Assembly (NCBI GenBank): GCA_030737875.1
Contig: CM060912.1
Location: forward strand, 126,448,493-126,512,492
DNA: 64,000 nt
Source: Allium sativum
Taxonomy: Eukaryota; Streptophyta; Magnoliopsida; Asparagales; Amaryllidaceae
Direction: 5' to 3'
A program made the translations under genes and the position numbers. How positions within the stretch are numbered: the stretch's first letter is position 1; each line of letters opens with the position of its first letter. This document shows positions 1 through 11,981 of the stretch, in pieces. The notes beneath the pieces are model-generated. The model was not told the DNA's origin. It made no database searches and saw only the letters and a program-made list of their open reading frames with translations.

Positions 1-389
1 TAAGTGTGCTCGGAACCTACTGTTGGGTCAAAGTTTTGGTACCAGAAAGGGTTACTGACTAATATGGGTTCCAAACAACAGATGACACAAGTAATTTCCC
101 TCCTAACCTTGTGTCCCCAGACTCAAATTTCAGATTAACTTGTTTACAAGTTCAGCCATACAGAGTTCAGATCAACTAGTTCACAGATCAGACAAGTTTT
201 CGGACTAACGGATCAGATATACAGATTTAACAGATTTACAGATTTGTCTAACTTTGTAATTGGGCCTACAGATTCACGAAACGGGTTTGTTAAATTCATT
301 AGTCCAATTGGTTTAACCCTATCCACCCAACACGTTTTAGTCATCATATTTATCCCAGATTTGCATTAATTAAATATTAATGCACATAC

Positions 390-597
390 CTCTCACATTA
401 GGTTGGTAGCTTGTGGCCGCTGGATATGCCGGGCGGTTCCGGGCAGACTTCTGCCACAAGCCAGACCTAACCTCGTGTCTAAGCATATTTTAGTTATGCC
501 TACGACCTCTCACATTAGTCTGACAGTTTGCGGTCGGTGGTTAAGCCGGTTTGTTACAGGCAGGCTTCTACCGCAAACAGAGTCTAACATCGTGTCA
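390..597 (-). other. Twin-hairpin block in LTR (two units)
   Basis: Two related units lie side by side. Unit A has GCTTGTGGC (409-417) facing GCCACAAGC (453-461), a 9-bp perfect stem. It sits inside an outer TTAGGT/ACCTAA pairing (397-402 with 465-470). Unit B has TTTGCGGT (527-534) facing ACCGCAAA (570-577). The same two-unit block occurs in the LTRs at 6203, 52698 and 60828 with different but still paired stem sequences. Confidence 0.7.
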
Positions 598-1389
598 TAG
601 CCAATTCATTACAATACAGATTTTTCAGATATCAGACTAATTCTGTTTATTTAACAGATTAAACTTCTTCCTAGGATATAACAGATTAATCAAATTTCCA
701 TGTTCTACTAAATCTTAGGTCGAGCCTACGGATTTCCATACCCAGATTACCATTATCTAGTTTCAACAGATCAGACAATTCAACAGGTAGCAGATTTAGC
801 AGTTTAAGCGATTCAACAAATTTAGTAGATAACAGAATTAGCAGTTTAGGCAATCAAATAGTTTTTGTAGATAACGGATTAGGCAATTTAACAGATTTAG
901 CAGATAACAGATTTAGCAGATTATATATATCTAAAACTCTATTTACATATCTTGCCTAATCATAAATTTAGCCTAAACTTACATGCCTAAATCAAGGTCA
1001 TACCTCATGATACAATATATGCTCCAAATTTTAGCCTTAATATTCCCATTTATAGTTCATGTCAAAACTAGATTTAATATTCTAGTTCACCATTTATGTC
1101 CAAGGCTAATACACACGTAAATCATTCTCTATTATAGCCAACTCAGATTATGCCAACATATTTGCTATGCCAGATTTACTTAATTAAGCTACGCCCAATC
1201 CCCGTATAACATGTTTCCACAAGTTCTCTAAATACTCATGAAATGGCCCTATAGGCTCGATGTACATAACAGTGAATGAGAATAAACTAGCAAAGTAACA
1301 TACTAAATATGAGATCTAACATCATTAAGGGAATAGGCATAAGAAACTAACTACAATAGTTATAGGCAACTAACCACAATAGTCATGGG

Positions 1390-1610
1390 CGACTAATCAC
1401 AATAGTTTCTTATTCAATGTCATAGGCAATAGTCTCATAGACATGAATCATAGTCATGAATCATAGTCATGAATCATAGTCATAGGCAATAGTCTCATAG
1501 TCAATGAATCATAGCCATAGGAAATAGTCTCATGGTCAATGAGTCATAGTCATAGGCAATAGTCTCATAGTCAATGAATCACAGTCATAGGCAATAGTCT
1601 CATAGGCAAC
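1390..1610. repeat. 35-bp tandem repeat in left 3' LTR
   Basis: Imperfect tandem copies of a 35-bp unit built from catagtca, aggcaatagtctcatag and atgaatcatag. The start of the array also has three short 15-bp sub-repeats (catgaatcatagt). The matching block in the other LTR (7200-7400) has a different copy pattern, so the array has changed since insertion. Confidence 0.8.
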
Positions 1611-2182
1611 AGTTTCATGTCCAATAATACATTATTATTTGTCCCAAAATTTAACGTTCGTGCGAATCTCTTATGAGATGTGGCGCAGGCTCGTGGTAGC
1701 CTGGCTATAGAACAGAAAGAAGAAAGAGATACAGAACAAAATATATCAGAACAGAATGTACACAACCTCAAATTCAGATTTACAATCATGTCGCAATTAT
1801 AGTTACAGTTTATAGCGGAAAATAACTGTACTTGCCTTTCGTGGTTTTAAGAAAGGATAATAAACTGTTGTTGATGAAGAAATGCTGAATTATTCCTCTT
1901 TAATTGTTGTTGTAGCTCTAAACTTTGATTTGAGATTTGATTTAGCTTTTAATTCTATTCAGGTTGGAAGAAGATGCATCAGTCCAAGTTTTGATTCTAG
2001 CAGAGTAGCGATGCCATTTTTATTTTTAATTAGAACAGAGGCAGAGTATAGACATAATGAAATTGTGTAGAGAAAATGAGGCTAGGGGGCTGTTTATATA
2101 GGATTAGGCGGACGAATCTAGACAGAAAACGAGACTGGATACATCAGAATGAACCAGGTTCAAAAACTGGGTTTCAGGAGCA

Positions 2183-2246
2183 GGTCGACCCCCAGGTCGA
2201 CTCCCCAGTCGACCTGGTTGGGGGGTCGACTCCCCAGTCGACCTGG
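2183..2246. repeat. GTCGAC-rich array in LTR U3
   Basis: Five GTCGAC hexamers occur within about 65 bp, mostly as GGTCGACT or AGTCGACC spaced by CCCC/CTGG. On the minus strand the array lies about 90-160 bp upstream of the LTR TATA box. The partner LTR has six exact copies, so the array expands and contracts. Confidence 0.8.
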
Positions 2247-2523
2247 GTATATGGGCGGGAATTTTCCTGCCAGCCTTCTCTGGGTTTGAATTTCGAATTT
2301 TTGGCTTTATTTTTGAGCTGTTTTATTTTATTTAAATTCCTGAAACTTCTGAGGGTCATAACTTGGTCATACGAACTCCGATTTTCGAAAACTCAGATTC
2401 GATTTCATGTAGAATTCTAAGACGAACGTAATGGTGCAACCCGTTTCCCTTGATTCTTATTTTAAAAATTAATTATTCTCTGATTAGTTACTTATACATT
2501 TACAGAAAATACGGGGTGTTACA

Positions 2524-2536
2524 TTCTCCCCTCCTT
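2524..2536 (-). other. Polypurine tract next to 3' LTR
   Basis: On minus this reads AAGGAGGGGAGAA, directly abutting the 3' LTR. It is the expected plus-strand primer site for reverse transcription. Confidence 0.75.
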
Positions 2537-3559
2537 AAAGGATTTCGTCCCCGAAATCTTCAAGTTAAGAAGAATATGTCCTACCATCCAGTCATCCATC
2601 TACTCAACCATCATCCACAAGCATCCATTGTCCTTAGAAAACTTCTAATGTCCTATGAACATATGCAAAAGTGTGTGTATATGTTCCTTATCTAATGCAA
2701 AGATCAGGCGGTCCACTGATTCAGTTGGCCTCCTTAATGCGAATTATGTCAGTGCCATGAGTCCAACATGTATGCAATTTTCCTATTTGATCCATATCAT
2801 TCTTATATGAGTGACAACCATTCATTCATATGCAACATCCATGTGATGAGTCAATCATTTTGCATCCACAGAAATTGAAATGCTCACACATCCATATGCA
2901 GTATTAGAGTGTTTTCGAGCCGATCTAGTGCCTAGTGTGTGTATATGCATCCACGAGCAACCACTAGCAACCACTTACATCCACTTGCAACCATCAAACA
3001 TAACATGTCTCAAACACATGTTTACATCCATAGGATTCCTATCTATAGGTCGAAGACTCGATTGATAGGATATAGTCGAGTGATGGGAGCGAGTGCAGAT
3101 AAACAAAAACTTGGTTTCCATTAAACCTTGGTTGAGAGACAAATTTCCCTAAGTATCAACCCCGAAGACCGAAATCAACATCAGATTGACACCCAGAGGA
3201 TTACCCTCTTTAGTCAATGTCAAAACTGGAAATCTCCACCTTATCAGAAATATTCAGATATTTACAGATTACCGGTACAGATCAGATTACTAAATGATTC
3301 TTAGGAAACTAAGCATGATAAAAACCCAGAATGTATGCGTCATAGTCAACTTAACGCTCAACACAGATACCCAAATTACCACGCTTAGATGAGTCATAAC
3401 CCTTATGGGTCTGAGTCTATAGCGGAATCAGAAACAGTACTAGTATTCAAGTGCAGAGTATCGATTACAGAATCGAAATGCCAGAATCAGAAAAGAGTTT
3501 TAACTCAAAAATCAAATAAAGAAATTAAACCTCCTACAGAAAATTTTCCTATTTCTATC
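2537..3559 (-). other. Non-coding 3' internal remnant of left gypsy element
   Basis: No open frame of note is present. On minus, the stretch next to the polypurine tract contains a GATTTCGGGGACGAAATCC-like block, the usual last coding or junction block of plant gypsy pol. About 2540-3050 matches 56720-57180 in the opposite orientation, so this is the family's 3' tail, left after deletion of pol. The part at 3130-3190 resembles 46080-46140. Confidence 0.65.
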
Positions 3560-4510
3560 CTATCCACTAGCCTCGAGAGTGTTCGTTTGCCTTCCAGAAG
3601 TTGGTCCTGCCCTCTGTCCTTGCTCTCGTTTCTTCGGACAGTCGCTAGTGAAGTGTCCCATCTCACCACAGTTGAAGCAAGTGCCCTTTCTTTTTCTGCA
3701 ATCCTTGTTCAGATGAGTCGAGCTTCCACAAGTAAAGCACTTTTTCTCCTTCTTATCTTCATACTTTTCACCCTTCTTTTGTGTTTCCTTTTTGGGCCAT
3801 GCTTTCTTGTTCTGTGGTGCTTCCTTCTTTGCCTCTTTCTTGTCGTTGTCTTCCTCGTGCAGTAGTGCCATATCCACCAATCTATCGTAAGTCGCTCCCA
3901 TGGGTACATGGGTCATGGCTAGGCTGTGCAGTGGCTCGTTCAATCCTTTAACAAAGCGAAGAGCCTTTTTATGCTGGGTGTTGACTAAATCTAGTCCGAA
4001 CCTAGCCAGTTGGTTGAACTGGTTGACGTATTCCTTAACCGTCATACTTCCTTGCTTAAGAGATAAGAACTTTTCCGGTTGTAGACCTCATTCAGCTTGC
4101 GAGAGGAATTTCGTCTCAAACCTTGTTCTGAAATCCATCCATGTTTCAACCGGCCTCTCGGCGTTAGTGACTTCCCACCAATAGGAAGCTTCGTCCTTGA
4201 GCAACCATACCGCCAATTGTACCTTCTGCCTATCGTCCACCTCGAAAATAACGAACAGATCCTCAGTTTCTTTGAGCCAGTTCCTCGCTTCTACGAATGA
4301 TTCAGTTCCCTTGAAATCCTTTCCACCCATGGCCCTAAAATCTTTACAGATCTTTGAAAAAGCAACACGAGGCGGGGGCGGAGGAGGAGGAATCGCTGCA
4401 GCTGGAGGAGGAATATCCGATGGGCCTGCATCATTGGCCCTAGCCTCTAAGTACCTCCTGAAATAGCCAGGTATTGGCACGCCCCCTGGAAAGTTAAGAT
4501 TCCCAGACAT
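3560..4510 (-). pseudogene. gag: Gag polyprotein relic (one in-frame stop)
   Basis: Gag packages the retrotransposon RNA. One frame runs from ATG at 4510 to 3560 with a single in-frame TGA (4088-4090), where the open relative at 62346 has Arg, so a substitution is likely. The order seen is a short proline-rich N-terminus, a retrotransposon gag core (VQLAVWLLKDEASYWW, YVNQFNQLARFGLDL), then two CCHC zinc knuckles (CFTCGSSTHLNKDC and CFNCGEMGHFTSDC) near residues 260-300 of the joined frame. The frame stops shortly after the second knuckle, just where the protease would begin. The rest of pol is deleted. Confidence 0.9.
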
Positions 4511-4675
4511 GCTGGAACGAAAGAAAAAAAAATTAAAATGGAGAACTGAAAAGATAGATATATGGCTTTTTGGGGATTATGTTTTTCAAAATAAACTTTA
4601 TTTTTGAAAATACTTCCTTTTAAAACCTTTTTGAAAATAGTTTTCAAAAACTTTTATCTAATCTGGTAACCTTCA

Positions 4676-4687
4676 ACTCTGATACCA
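4676..4687 (-). other. Primer binding site, initiator Met tRNA type
   Basis: On minus it reads TGGTATCAGAG, two bases inside the 5' LTR end. It matches the 3' end of the plant initiator Met tRNA, the standard primer for many plant LTR elements. The twelfth base (normally C) is T. Confidence 0.85.
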
Positions 4688-6202
4688 AGTGTAACACCCC
4701 ACCTCCATTAAGGTCACTCACAAAGGGAATGCCTTAACTTTGGTGGAGCGTTTTAGTAGACAGAACAGAAATTTACAAGATAGATAAACAATACTAGAGA
4801 AATTATAAATTTATTATAGCAGAAAACAGAAATCAGTTTGGTTACATCTTTACCAAAAACTCAAGTACATAAATATCGGTCTTGTTCAGAAAATCATCAG
4901 AGTACAAAACTGTAAAATCATAATCCCCACAAAAGCTGCCATAAGGAGTCAAGTCATACTTTAAGCACTCTAAGTACTTAAAGCAGAAGAAATCCGGATC
5001 AAGCTAAGGTATTCCCCTCCTTGGAAAACCTGGGGGGGGGGGGACGGAAGAAAAAGGGGCGAAAACAAGCAAGGTCAAACATAAAGTCTGGCAAGTCCAG
5101 TGACTTTCAGCATATGAACAAATAATAATAATTATGACATGAAAATAAGCTGGATAAGAGATAACAGTAAGAGGAGCAGCAGATGTACATAGGTTAAACA
5201 GAAGAAACAGAATAATATTACTTTTCATTTCTCTACACTAATACTAGTATAACAGGATTAGGTGTCACCCTAATGTCTAAACTGAAACAGAAACGGGAAC
5301 AGAATAATTTCCATAGAAGAGAATGCTAGTGATGGGCCTTTACCACCCCAACAGAAACAGACAGAAACAGAATGCTAATAATGGGCCTTTACCACCCGAA
5401 CAGAAACAGACAGAAAAAGAAACAGATTAATCCCTACGGAAACAGAATGTAGAATTAGGTGTATACTAGTAAATGGGCCTTTACCACTCGAACGTACGGT
5501 ACCATGCAGAAACAGACAGGTGTTGCCACCCAACAGAAACAGACGGTACCAACAGAAACAGACAAAACTAAGTGTACCCTAAAACCGTACCCCAAGCGAT
5601 CGGCTCCCTAATACATAAATACCCTATGTCGGCCCCACAGTAGGGTGTATCACTCCCTAAAGTGACAACCAATTGGCACAAACCTATTTGCAGATGTCAC
5701 GGCGTCTTACATCCTCAGAGGCAGACCGGGATCCATGCACGCACATGGCCCGGTTGGAACGCACCATCAACACCCCTCGCCATTATCAAAATGAACCGCT
5801 TATAATTAGTTCAGTAAGCGTGCCCGGACCCTACTGTTGGGTCAAAGTTTTGATACCAGAAAGGGTTACTGACTAATATGGGTTCCAAACAACAGATGAC
5901 ACAAGTAATTTCCCTCCTAACCTTGTGTCCCCAGACTAACAGATTTCAGATTTACTTGTTTACAAGTTCAGACATACAGAGTTCAGATCAACTAGTTCAC
6001 AAATCAGACAAGTTTTCAGGCTAACGGATCAGATATACGGATTTAACAGATTTACATATTTGTCTAACTTTGTAATTGGGCCTACAGATTCCCAAAACAG
6101 GTTTGTTAAATTCATTAGTCCAATTGGTTTAACCCTATCCACTCAACACGTTTTAGACATCATATTTATCCCAGATTTGCATTAATTAAATATTAATGCA
6201 CA

Positions 6203-6416
6203 TACCTCTCACATAAGGTCGGTAGCTTTTGGCCGCTGGATATGCCGGGCGGTTCCGGGCAGACTTCTGCCACAAGCCAGACCTAACCTCGTGTCTAAGC
6301 ATATTTTAGTTATGCCTATGACCTCTCACATTAGCCTGACAGTTTGCGGTCGGTGGTTAAGCCGGTTGGTTCCGGCCAGGCTTCTACCGCAAATAGAGTC
6401 TAACCTCGTGTCATAG
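6203..6416 (-). other. Twin-hairpin block in LTR (two units)
   Basis: Homologous to 390-597. Unit A has one stem mismatch (GCTTTTGGC against GCCACAAGC). Unit B keeps the perfect TTTGCGGT/ACCGCAAA stem. Confidence 0.68.
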
Positions 6417-7199
6417 CCAATTCATTCCAATACAGATTTTTCAGATATCAGACAAATTCTATTTATTTAACAGATTAAACTTCTTCATAGGATATAACAG
6501 ATTAATCGAATTTCCATGTTCTACTAAATCTTAGGTCGAGCCTACGGATTTCTGTACCCAGATTACCATTATCTAGTTTCAACAGATCAGACAATTCAAC
6601 AGGTAGCAGATTTAGCAGTTTAAGCGATTCAACAGATTTAGCAGTTTAGGCAATTCAATAGTTTTAGCAGATAACGGATTAGGCAATTTAACAGATTTAG
6701 CAGATTATATATATCTAAAACTCTATTTACATATCTTGCCTAATCATAAAGTTAGCCTAAACTTACATGCCTAAATCAAGGTCATAACTCATAATACAAT
6801 ATATGCCCCAAATTTTAGCCTTAATATTCCCATTTACAGTTCATGTCCAAACTAGATTTAATATCCTAGTTCACCATTTATGTCCAAGACTAATACACAT
6901 GTAAATCATTCTCTATTATAGCCAACTCAGATTATGCCAACATATTTGCTATGCCAGATTTACTTAATTAAGCTACGCCCAATCCCCGTATAACATGTTT
7001 CCACAAGTTCTCTAAATACTCATGAATTGGCCCTATAGGCTCGATGTACATAACAGTGAATGGGAATAAACTAGCAAAGTTACATACTAAATATGAGATC
7101 TAACATCATTAAGGGAATAGCCATAAGAAACTAACTACAATAGTTATAGGCAACTAACCACAATAGTCACGGGCGACTAATCACAATAGTTTCTTATTC

Positions 7200-7400
7200 A
7201 ATGTCATAGGCAATAGTCTGATAGTCATGAATCATAGTCATAGGCAATAGTCTCATAGTCAATGAATCATAGTCATAGGCAATAGTCTCATAGTCAATGA
7301 ATCATAGTCAAAGGCAATAGTCTCATAGTCAATGAATCATAGTCATAGGCAATAGTCTCATAGTCAATGAATCATAGTCATAGGCAACAGTCTCATAGGC
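7200..7400. repeat. 35-bp tandem repeat in left 5' LTR
   Basis: About five copies of the 35-bp unit also seen at 1390-1610. Relatives of the block appear in the middle element at 51660-51880 and 58045-58265, as gactatgattcatgac-type repeats in the other orientation. Confidence 0.8.
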
Positions 7401-7884
7401 AACAGTTTCATGTCCAATTATACATTATTATATGTCCCAAAATTTAGCGTTCTTGCGAATCTCTTTTGAGATGGGGCGCAGGCTCGTGGTAGCCTGGCTA
7501 TAGAACATAAAGAAGAAAGAGATACAGAATAAAATATATCAGAACAGAACGTACACAACCTCAAATTCAGATTTACAATCATGTCACAATTATAGTTACA
7601 GTTTATAGCAGAAAATAACCGTACTTGCCTTTCGTGGTTTTAAGAAAGGATAATTAACTGTTGTTGATGCAGAAATGCTGAATTATTCCTCTTTAATTGT
7701 TTTTGTAGCTCTAAACTTTGATTTGAGATTTTATTTAGCTTTTAATTCTATTCAGGTTGGAAGAAGATGCATCAGTCCAAGTTTTGATTCCAGCAGAGTA
7801 GCGATGTCATTTTTATTTTTAATTAGAACAGAGGCAGATTATAGGCAGAATGAAATTGTGTAGAGAAAATGAGGCTAGGGGGCT

Positions 7885-7893
7885 GTTTATATA
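7885..7893 (-). promoter_or_regulatory. Candidate TATA box of left 5' LTR
   Basis: On minus it reads TATATAAAC, 90-200 bp downstream of the GTCGAC array and followed by a C-rich start region. Position and sequence match the TATA boxes of the other two gypsy LTRs (51239, 59390). Confidence 0.6.
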
Positions 7894-7975
7894 GGATTAG
7901 GCGGACGAATCTAGATAGAAAACGAGACCGGATACATCAGAATGAACTAGGTTCAAAAACTGGGTTTCGAGAGCA

Positions 7976-8086
7976 GTTCGACCCCCTGGTCGACTCCCCA
8001 GTCGACCTGGTCATGGGGAGGCCGACTCCCCAGTCGACTCCCCAGTCGACCTGGTTGGGGGGGGGGGTCGACTCCCCAGTCGACCT
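7976..8086. repeat. GTCGAC-rich array in LTR U3
   Basis: Six exact GTCGAC hexamers plus degenerate copies (gccgact, ttcgacc), separated by CCCC(A/T) spacers and one run of ten G. It lies directly upstream of the TATA box on minus. Confidence 0.8.
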
Positions 8087-8365
8087 GGGTATATGGGCGG
8101 GAATTTTCCCGCTAGCCTTCTCTGGGTTTGATTTTTGAATTTCTGGCTTTATTTTCGAGCTGTTTTATTTTATTTCAATTCCTGAAACTTCTGAGGGTCA
8201 TAACTTGGTCATACGAACTCCGATTTTCGAAAATTCGGGCTCGGTTTCATGCAGAATTCCGAGACAACCACAATGGCTCAACCCATTTATCTTGATTCTT
8301 ATTTTAAAAATTAATTATTCTCTGATTAGTTACTTATACGTTTCCATAAAATACGGGGTGTTACA

Positions 8366-8995
8366 CGAACCATACGCTAAACCGTGGTAGTGTAATTTTC
8401 GTAATTCAACCGGTCAGACCGTGAGAACCGCGCTGATAGTTTATTTCTATTATTCTGATTTAAACGTAAAATTATTTTAAATATATAAATTTAACCAATT
8501 ATGACAAACACCTGTGTCCAAACTGGTTGGGACACTTTGACATGATCCAATAAGTCATGAGTTAAATTTTTGTCTTCAACTCACTTGTCATATAATATGT
8601 TATGTACTACCTATTTGAAATAATTATACAGTAACTAATCATAGCAAAGATGTAAATTTACTAATTTTTTATAGTGAAAGAAGATTATTTTAACAATAGC
8701 TCGTAAAATGTACATAATAATGAATTATATCATGTAAAATTTAATGACAATTGCTATGAAATTATTTGTTAATTTTACAATGCCAAAAAATAATTATTAC
8801 AACAATTATTTTTTTTCTCAAATTTGAAGAACCGTGAGGTTCAAAGAGGTCGGACTACAAGTTTTTATAGGGTTTTGAGGTTAAACCGTGGGTCTGTGAA
8901 CGCGCAAGTTTATTTCATTTTCAGAGCCGTGACATTTCAAGGTCGAAGGTTAACCGTGGTCGAATCGATGTTGGGTCTTTAAAACACTGTTTTCT
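8366..8995. mobile_element. hAT-like MITE remnant
   Basis: Starts inside a block that aligns with 9675-9755: both have cgaacc..acg..aaaccgtg followed by an ...accg.gagaaccg segment. It ends near 8994 in GGTCTTTAAAACACTG, which reads from the other strand as a plausible hAT terminal repeat (CAGTGTTTTAAAGACC). The left gypsy element is inserted at its start. No coding content. The family call is tentative. Confidence 0.35.
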
Positions 8996-9222
8996 CATTG
9001 TCAATCTTTTGATTTTTACTTTGTCCGATCCAAAATATATGGATCTTTATATTACTCAGAGTCGATTGGTAGGAGGCTGTAGATCCATAGATAACTAAGT
9101 GCGAATAGAAATATGAATGCACATTTTATTCCATTTGTTCTATGTTAGATTATGTAGTGCGTGTAGTGTGTGTAGGTCGACTCTTAAATAAAACAACAAG
9201 TCTTGATACTATAGCATCTACC

Positions 9223-9544
9223 TTAGGAGGTGTTTGGTTTACATTGTGTTTTGCATTTTGAGTTTTTAAAATTAATTTCAAAAATTAAGAGGGGGCAATG
9301 AATAATGGCGGAATGAAAGAACGACGGAGGAAGCGATTGAGGGGATAGAGGAACGACGAACGGATGAGTTGTCTTTTGTGACTCCATTACTCTTCAAAAC
9401 ATTCAAAATAAATAAATTTTTTTTCTATTTTGTGTGTTAACTTTGTTTTCGAAAACAGTTGTTTATAGTAATATACATGCCTTGTTCGTATATTTATGTG
9501 GACAAAAACTAAAAACTAAAAATGTTAATCCAAACGCTACCTAA
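9223..9544. mobile_element. Short MITE with imperfect terminal inverted repeats
   Basis: The left end TTAGGAGGTGTTTGGTTTAC faces the right end whose complement is TTAGGTAGCGTTTGGATTAA. About 320 bp, AT-rich, non-coding. The size and the GTGTTTGG-type ends fit common plant MITEs. No clear target duplication was seen. Confidence 0.5.
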
Positions 9545-10242
9545 AATTTTCATGAAACTAAAAACAATGGAAGTCAAAGGAACTTTTCTTGATTAGTTAA
9601 GCTTTACAACTGATTAGACAAAGTATCAACCAATAACAGCCTCATCTTACTCGAAACCATAGTTCTGGATACCGAACCGCACGTCAAACCGTGATAAATT
9701 ATTATTCAAGGTTTTGAAGGTCGAATCGGTCGAACCGTAAAAACCGTGCATTTTCATTTTTTTATTAATTAAATAAAACGTTCTGCAAAATACAGTATAT
9801 AATACACTAGATTTATAATATGCAATATGATTTGAGTAGAGACAATGGTAAATGGTTAAGAACAGGCAAATGTATGACTGCATATGCAAATGGTTAATAA
9901 CACATTCATTCAATCAGTTATGGATATCTTAAGAAAACGCAGGCTGGCACAATTACTAAAACGTAGGAAACAATTTAACTCGATCAAAAGAATCATTCTA
10001 ACTTACCATTCTGTCAAGCGTCAACAGCAAAACAAAGCATTCCCGCAATAACATACTTTATATTAACCAAAACCTGGCACCTTTATATGCCTTCATACAA
10101 TTTACAACCTGTAAACTGAGTACGAAACAATTCCCAATAACACGGGGATTCAAAATAAAATCATACCCAGTAGGCTAGTTCACTAACATATAAAAGCAAT
10201 GCTTAAAGTTTACATTTTCAACTACAAAATAATGACAGGAAA
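9545..10242. other. Non-coding flank of hAT gene with a hAT-like end
   Basis: CAAGGTTTTGAAGGTC near 9709 resembles the hAT-type end at 8994 read from the other strand. The rest is AT-rich, holds no gene, and may be the 3' UTR side of the hAT gene at 10243-17039. Confidence 0.3.
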
Positions 10243-10499
10243 CTAGGACCAAATGTTCGTCATCCATGGTGATAATCTAGAACTAGATCTAGCATCTTCA
10301 GCTTCTTGTAGCAATGCTATACATATCAGTAATGGATTAAAATTAAACGTTTCTATGTCGTTGTCATCTTCTTCTAAACATTCTTCGTTGCTAACCATAT
10401 CAATGTCACCGACCATTGTATTATTATTATTGTCGGCAACGTCAGTCGCCAAATCGTTCGATGAAACTTCTAAACCAATGCTATTATGTTGAGTGTCGT
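10243..10499 (-). pseudogene. hAT transposase C-terminal tail, separated piece
   Basis: On minus an open stretch rich in Asp, Glu and Asn reads on from the hAT gene remnant at 15025-17039 after removing the LTR element that sits between them. Acidic tails after the dimerisation domain are common in hAT proteins. It ends at a stop at 10243. Whether it is a continuation of the last exon or a separate exon cannot be told because the insertion lies at the junction. Confidence 0.5.
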
Positions 10500-11967
10500 T
10501 GTAATGACCCGCATTGGCAGAGGTATTATAATTAATTTATTTAATTATATTAATAGTGATATAGTGAATTAAATGGTCGTGGAATTAATTAATGATGAAT
10601 ATTTAATTAAAATAATAAATTAAATAATATATTTAATTCTGAAATAATCAGAATTGACTGAAATGACGATATGGTGTGAATCGGATCATCTGTGATATTT
10701 AAATTCAGCTTGGAATTGAATTTGAATAACGAATATATTATATAAACGACAGTTCGAAAATAGAATTTTAATATAATTAAAATCGAGCTTGAAATGGCGC
10801 TGCAGTTCGTTAATTGGCGATTTGAACTTCAACTGAATGTACACGGTTCGTTTTAAGCCGGATTTCTGTGAAACAAGAAACGTGTGGAGCTGGTGGAGAA
10901 TATCTTTCTAATGGAAGAGAAAAATCGGTGATTTGATGGATTTGATGATGTGGCATTCAAAGTGAATCTGGTGTGATGATAAAGCATAGCTTCTAGCCTC
11001 ACATCCGGTAAATGACAGAAATCGGGCAGGCAGCATGGCTAAGTCGGTCGCACCAAAGTAGGGTGTATAATCACCTGATCTAGAGTTTCATTTACTTCTA
11101 AAATCTATTGTTGATGCTGTACCATTCGGGAAACGGTTGCTGATCCCAACCGTTGGTGATATACATTCGATACACTCAAGCGAAATGAGTGGTTGGTCAT
11201 GTGTGGCCGGGTTGCAAGATGTTCTTGTTGAACCCAGTGTATTCCTCTCTAGAGGTACATTAGCGAAAGGTGGTTCCATACCTTGTCATAGTTGGAAATC
11301 CATTACCCAATACGTGCTTGCTGTTTTGATTGTATACCATATATGTAGAACGTGAGATGAAAGTGTTTCTACTAGATGATTATTATATTGTGGTTGATAG
11401 ACATTATTATAATATCAAAAGGTTTTGATATAAAGATATTTTGGATTCTCATAAGGGAAAAACCCGTTCCGTTATACGGCGTGGTCTTATGAGATATCGT
11501 TTAATGACTCAAACTGTTTTAAACTGTTTTACTCATATTAGTCCCATGACTGACCCAGAGTTAATTTTGTTTTGTTTTCCCTAAACTCTTGGGTGCCTAA
11601 ATTTGTACGGGCAGTCAAGTAGTCGGGATTTACAGTTATACTGGAAGAGCTTGGAGCAGGAGGCTTCAGGATCATATAGCTATAGTTATTTCCGCTGTGT
11701 TGTAAGTGCTGTACTATGATAATGATATGTATATTTAAGTACAGATTTGTATTTCAAAGTTATGTTATGAAATATATTTATTCGTTCCGTTATGAGATTC
11801 GTATTACTCTGATATTGTGTTCTTCTTCTTTTTCTATTCTAAGTTCCTATCTTATCTTTCCTCACCCTCTAATTTCTTTCATTAATGACCGGTATTTTTC
11901 GATGTTTGGTTAGTCATCATTGAGTTTATGGCGATAACCAAAGTCGACAAAAACCCGGGTCATTACA
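10500..11967 (+). repeat. 5' LTR (TGTAATGACCC...GGGTCATTACA)
   Basis: A 1468-bp direct repeat of 13549-15020 with 11-bp inverted ends. Its middle (10940-11290) shares blocks with 46915-47290, such as GGGCAGGCAGCATGGCTA and GGGTGTATAATCACC. The frame at 11137-11355 recurs in the other LTR at 14187, but this is conserved LTR sequence, not a gene. Confidence 0.93.
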
Positions 11968-11969
11968 GT

Positions 11970-11981
11970 TGGTATCAGAGC
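11970..11981 (+). other. Primer binding site, initiator Met tRNA type
   Basis: TGGTATCAGAGC, two bases after the 5' LTR. Confidence 0.9.

Larger units (their letters stand above)
1..2523 (-). repeat. 3' LTR of left gypsy element, truncated by window edge
   Basis: This is a direct repeat of 5815-8365. It ends at 2523 in ...GGGGTGTTACA, the complement of the TGTAACACCCC start of an LTR read on minus. It differs from its partner by scattered substitutions and by repeat-number changes in the 35-bp and GTCGAC blocks. Confidence 0.9.
1..8365 (-). mobile_element. Ty3/gypsy LTR retrotransposon, internally deleted (left element)
   Basis: The element reads on the minus strand. Its 5' LTR is 4690-8365 and its 3' LTR is 1-2523, cut by the window edge: base 1 aligns with about 5815 of the other LTR. 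The internal part is only about 2.2 kb and runs primer site, gag relic, a short non-coding tail, polypurine tract. Protease, RT, RNase H and integrase are all missing, so it could move only with help from a relative. The gag matches the open gag at 62346 closely and the tail matches 56720-57202, so all three elements are related. The lineage looks chromovirus-like (Tekay/Del type) from the gag and the 3' tail; that is inference because no integrase remains. Confidence 0.88.
4690..8365 (-). repeat. 5' LTR of left gypsy element (3676 bp)
   Basis: On minus it starts TGTAACACCCC at 8365 and ends ...GGTGTTACA at 4690, next to the primer site. It contains, in transcription order, the GTCGAC array, a TATA box, the 35-bp repeat block, the twin hairpins and a 12-G tract (5032-5043 on plus) near its end. 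Its bases 4690-5814 have no partner in the window because the 3' LTR is cut. Confidence 0.92.

Noticed and set aside
1390..1610. CRISPR-like regular repeats
   Set aside because: No unique spacers of even length, in a plant LTR; it is a tandem repeat.
11137..11355. 72-codon frame present in both LTRs (also 14187-14405)
   Set aside because: Repeated only because the LTRs are duplicates; the related block at 47086-47346 does not keep it open in the same strand.
11970..11981. Possible tRNA gene fragments at TGGTATCAGAGC sites
   Set aside because: Each sits two bases inside an LTR, so they are primer binding sites; no cloverleaf was seen around them.
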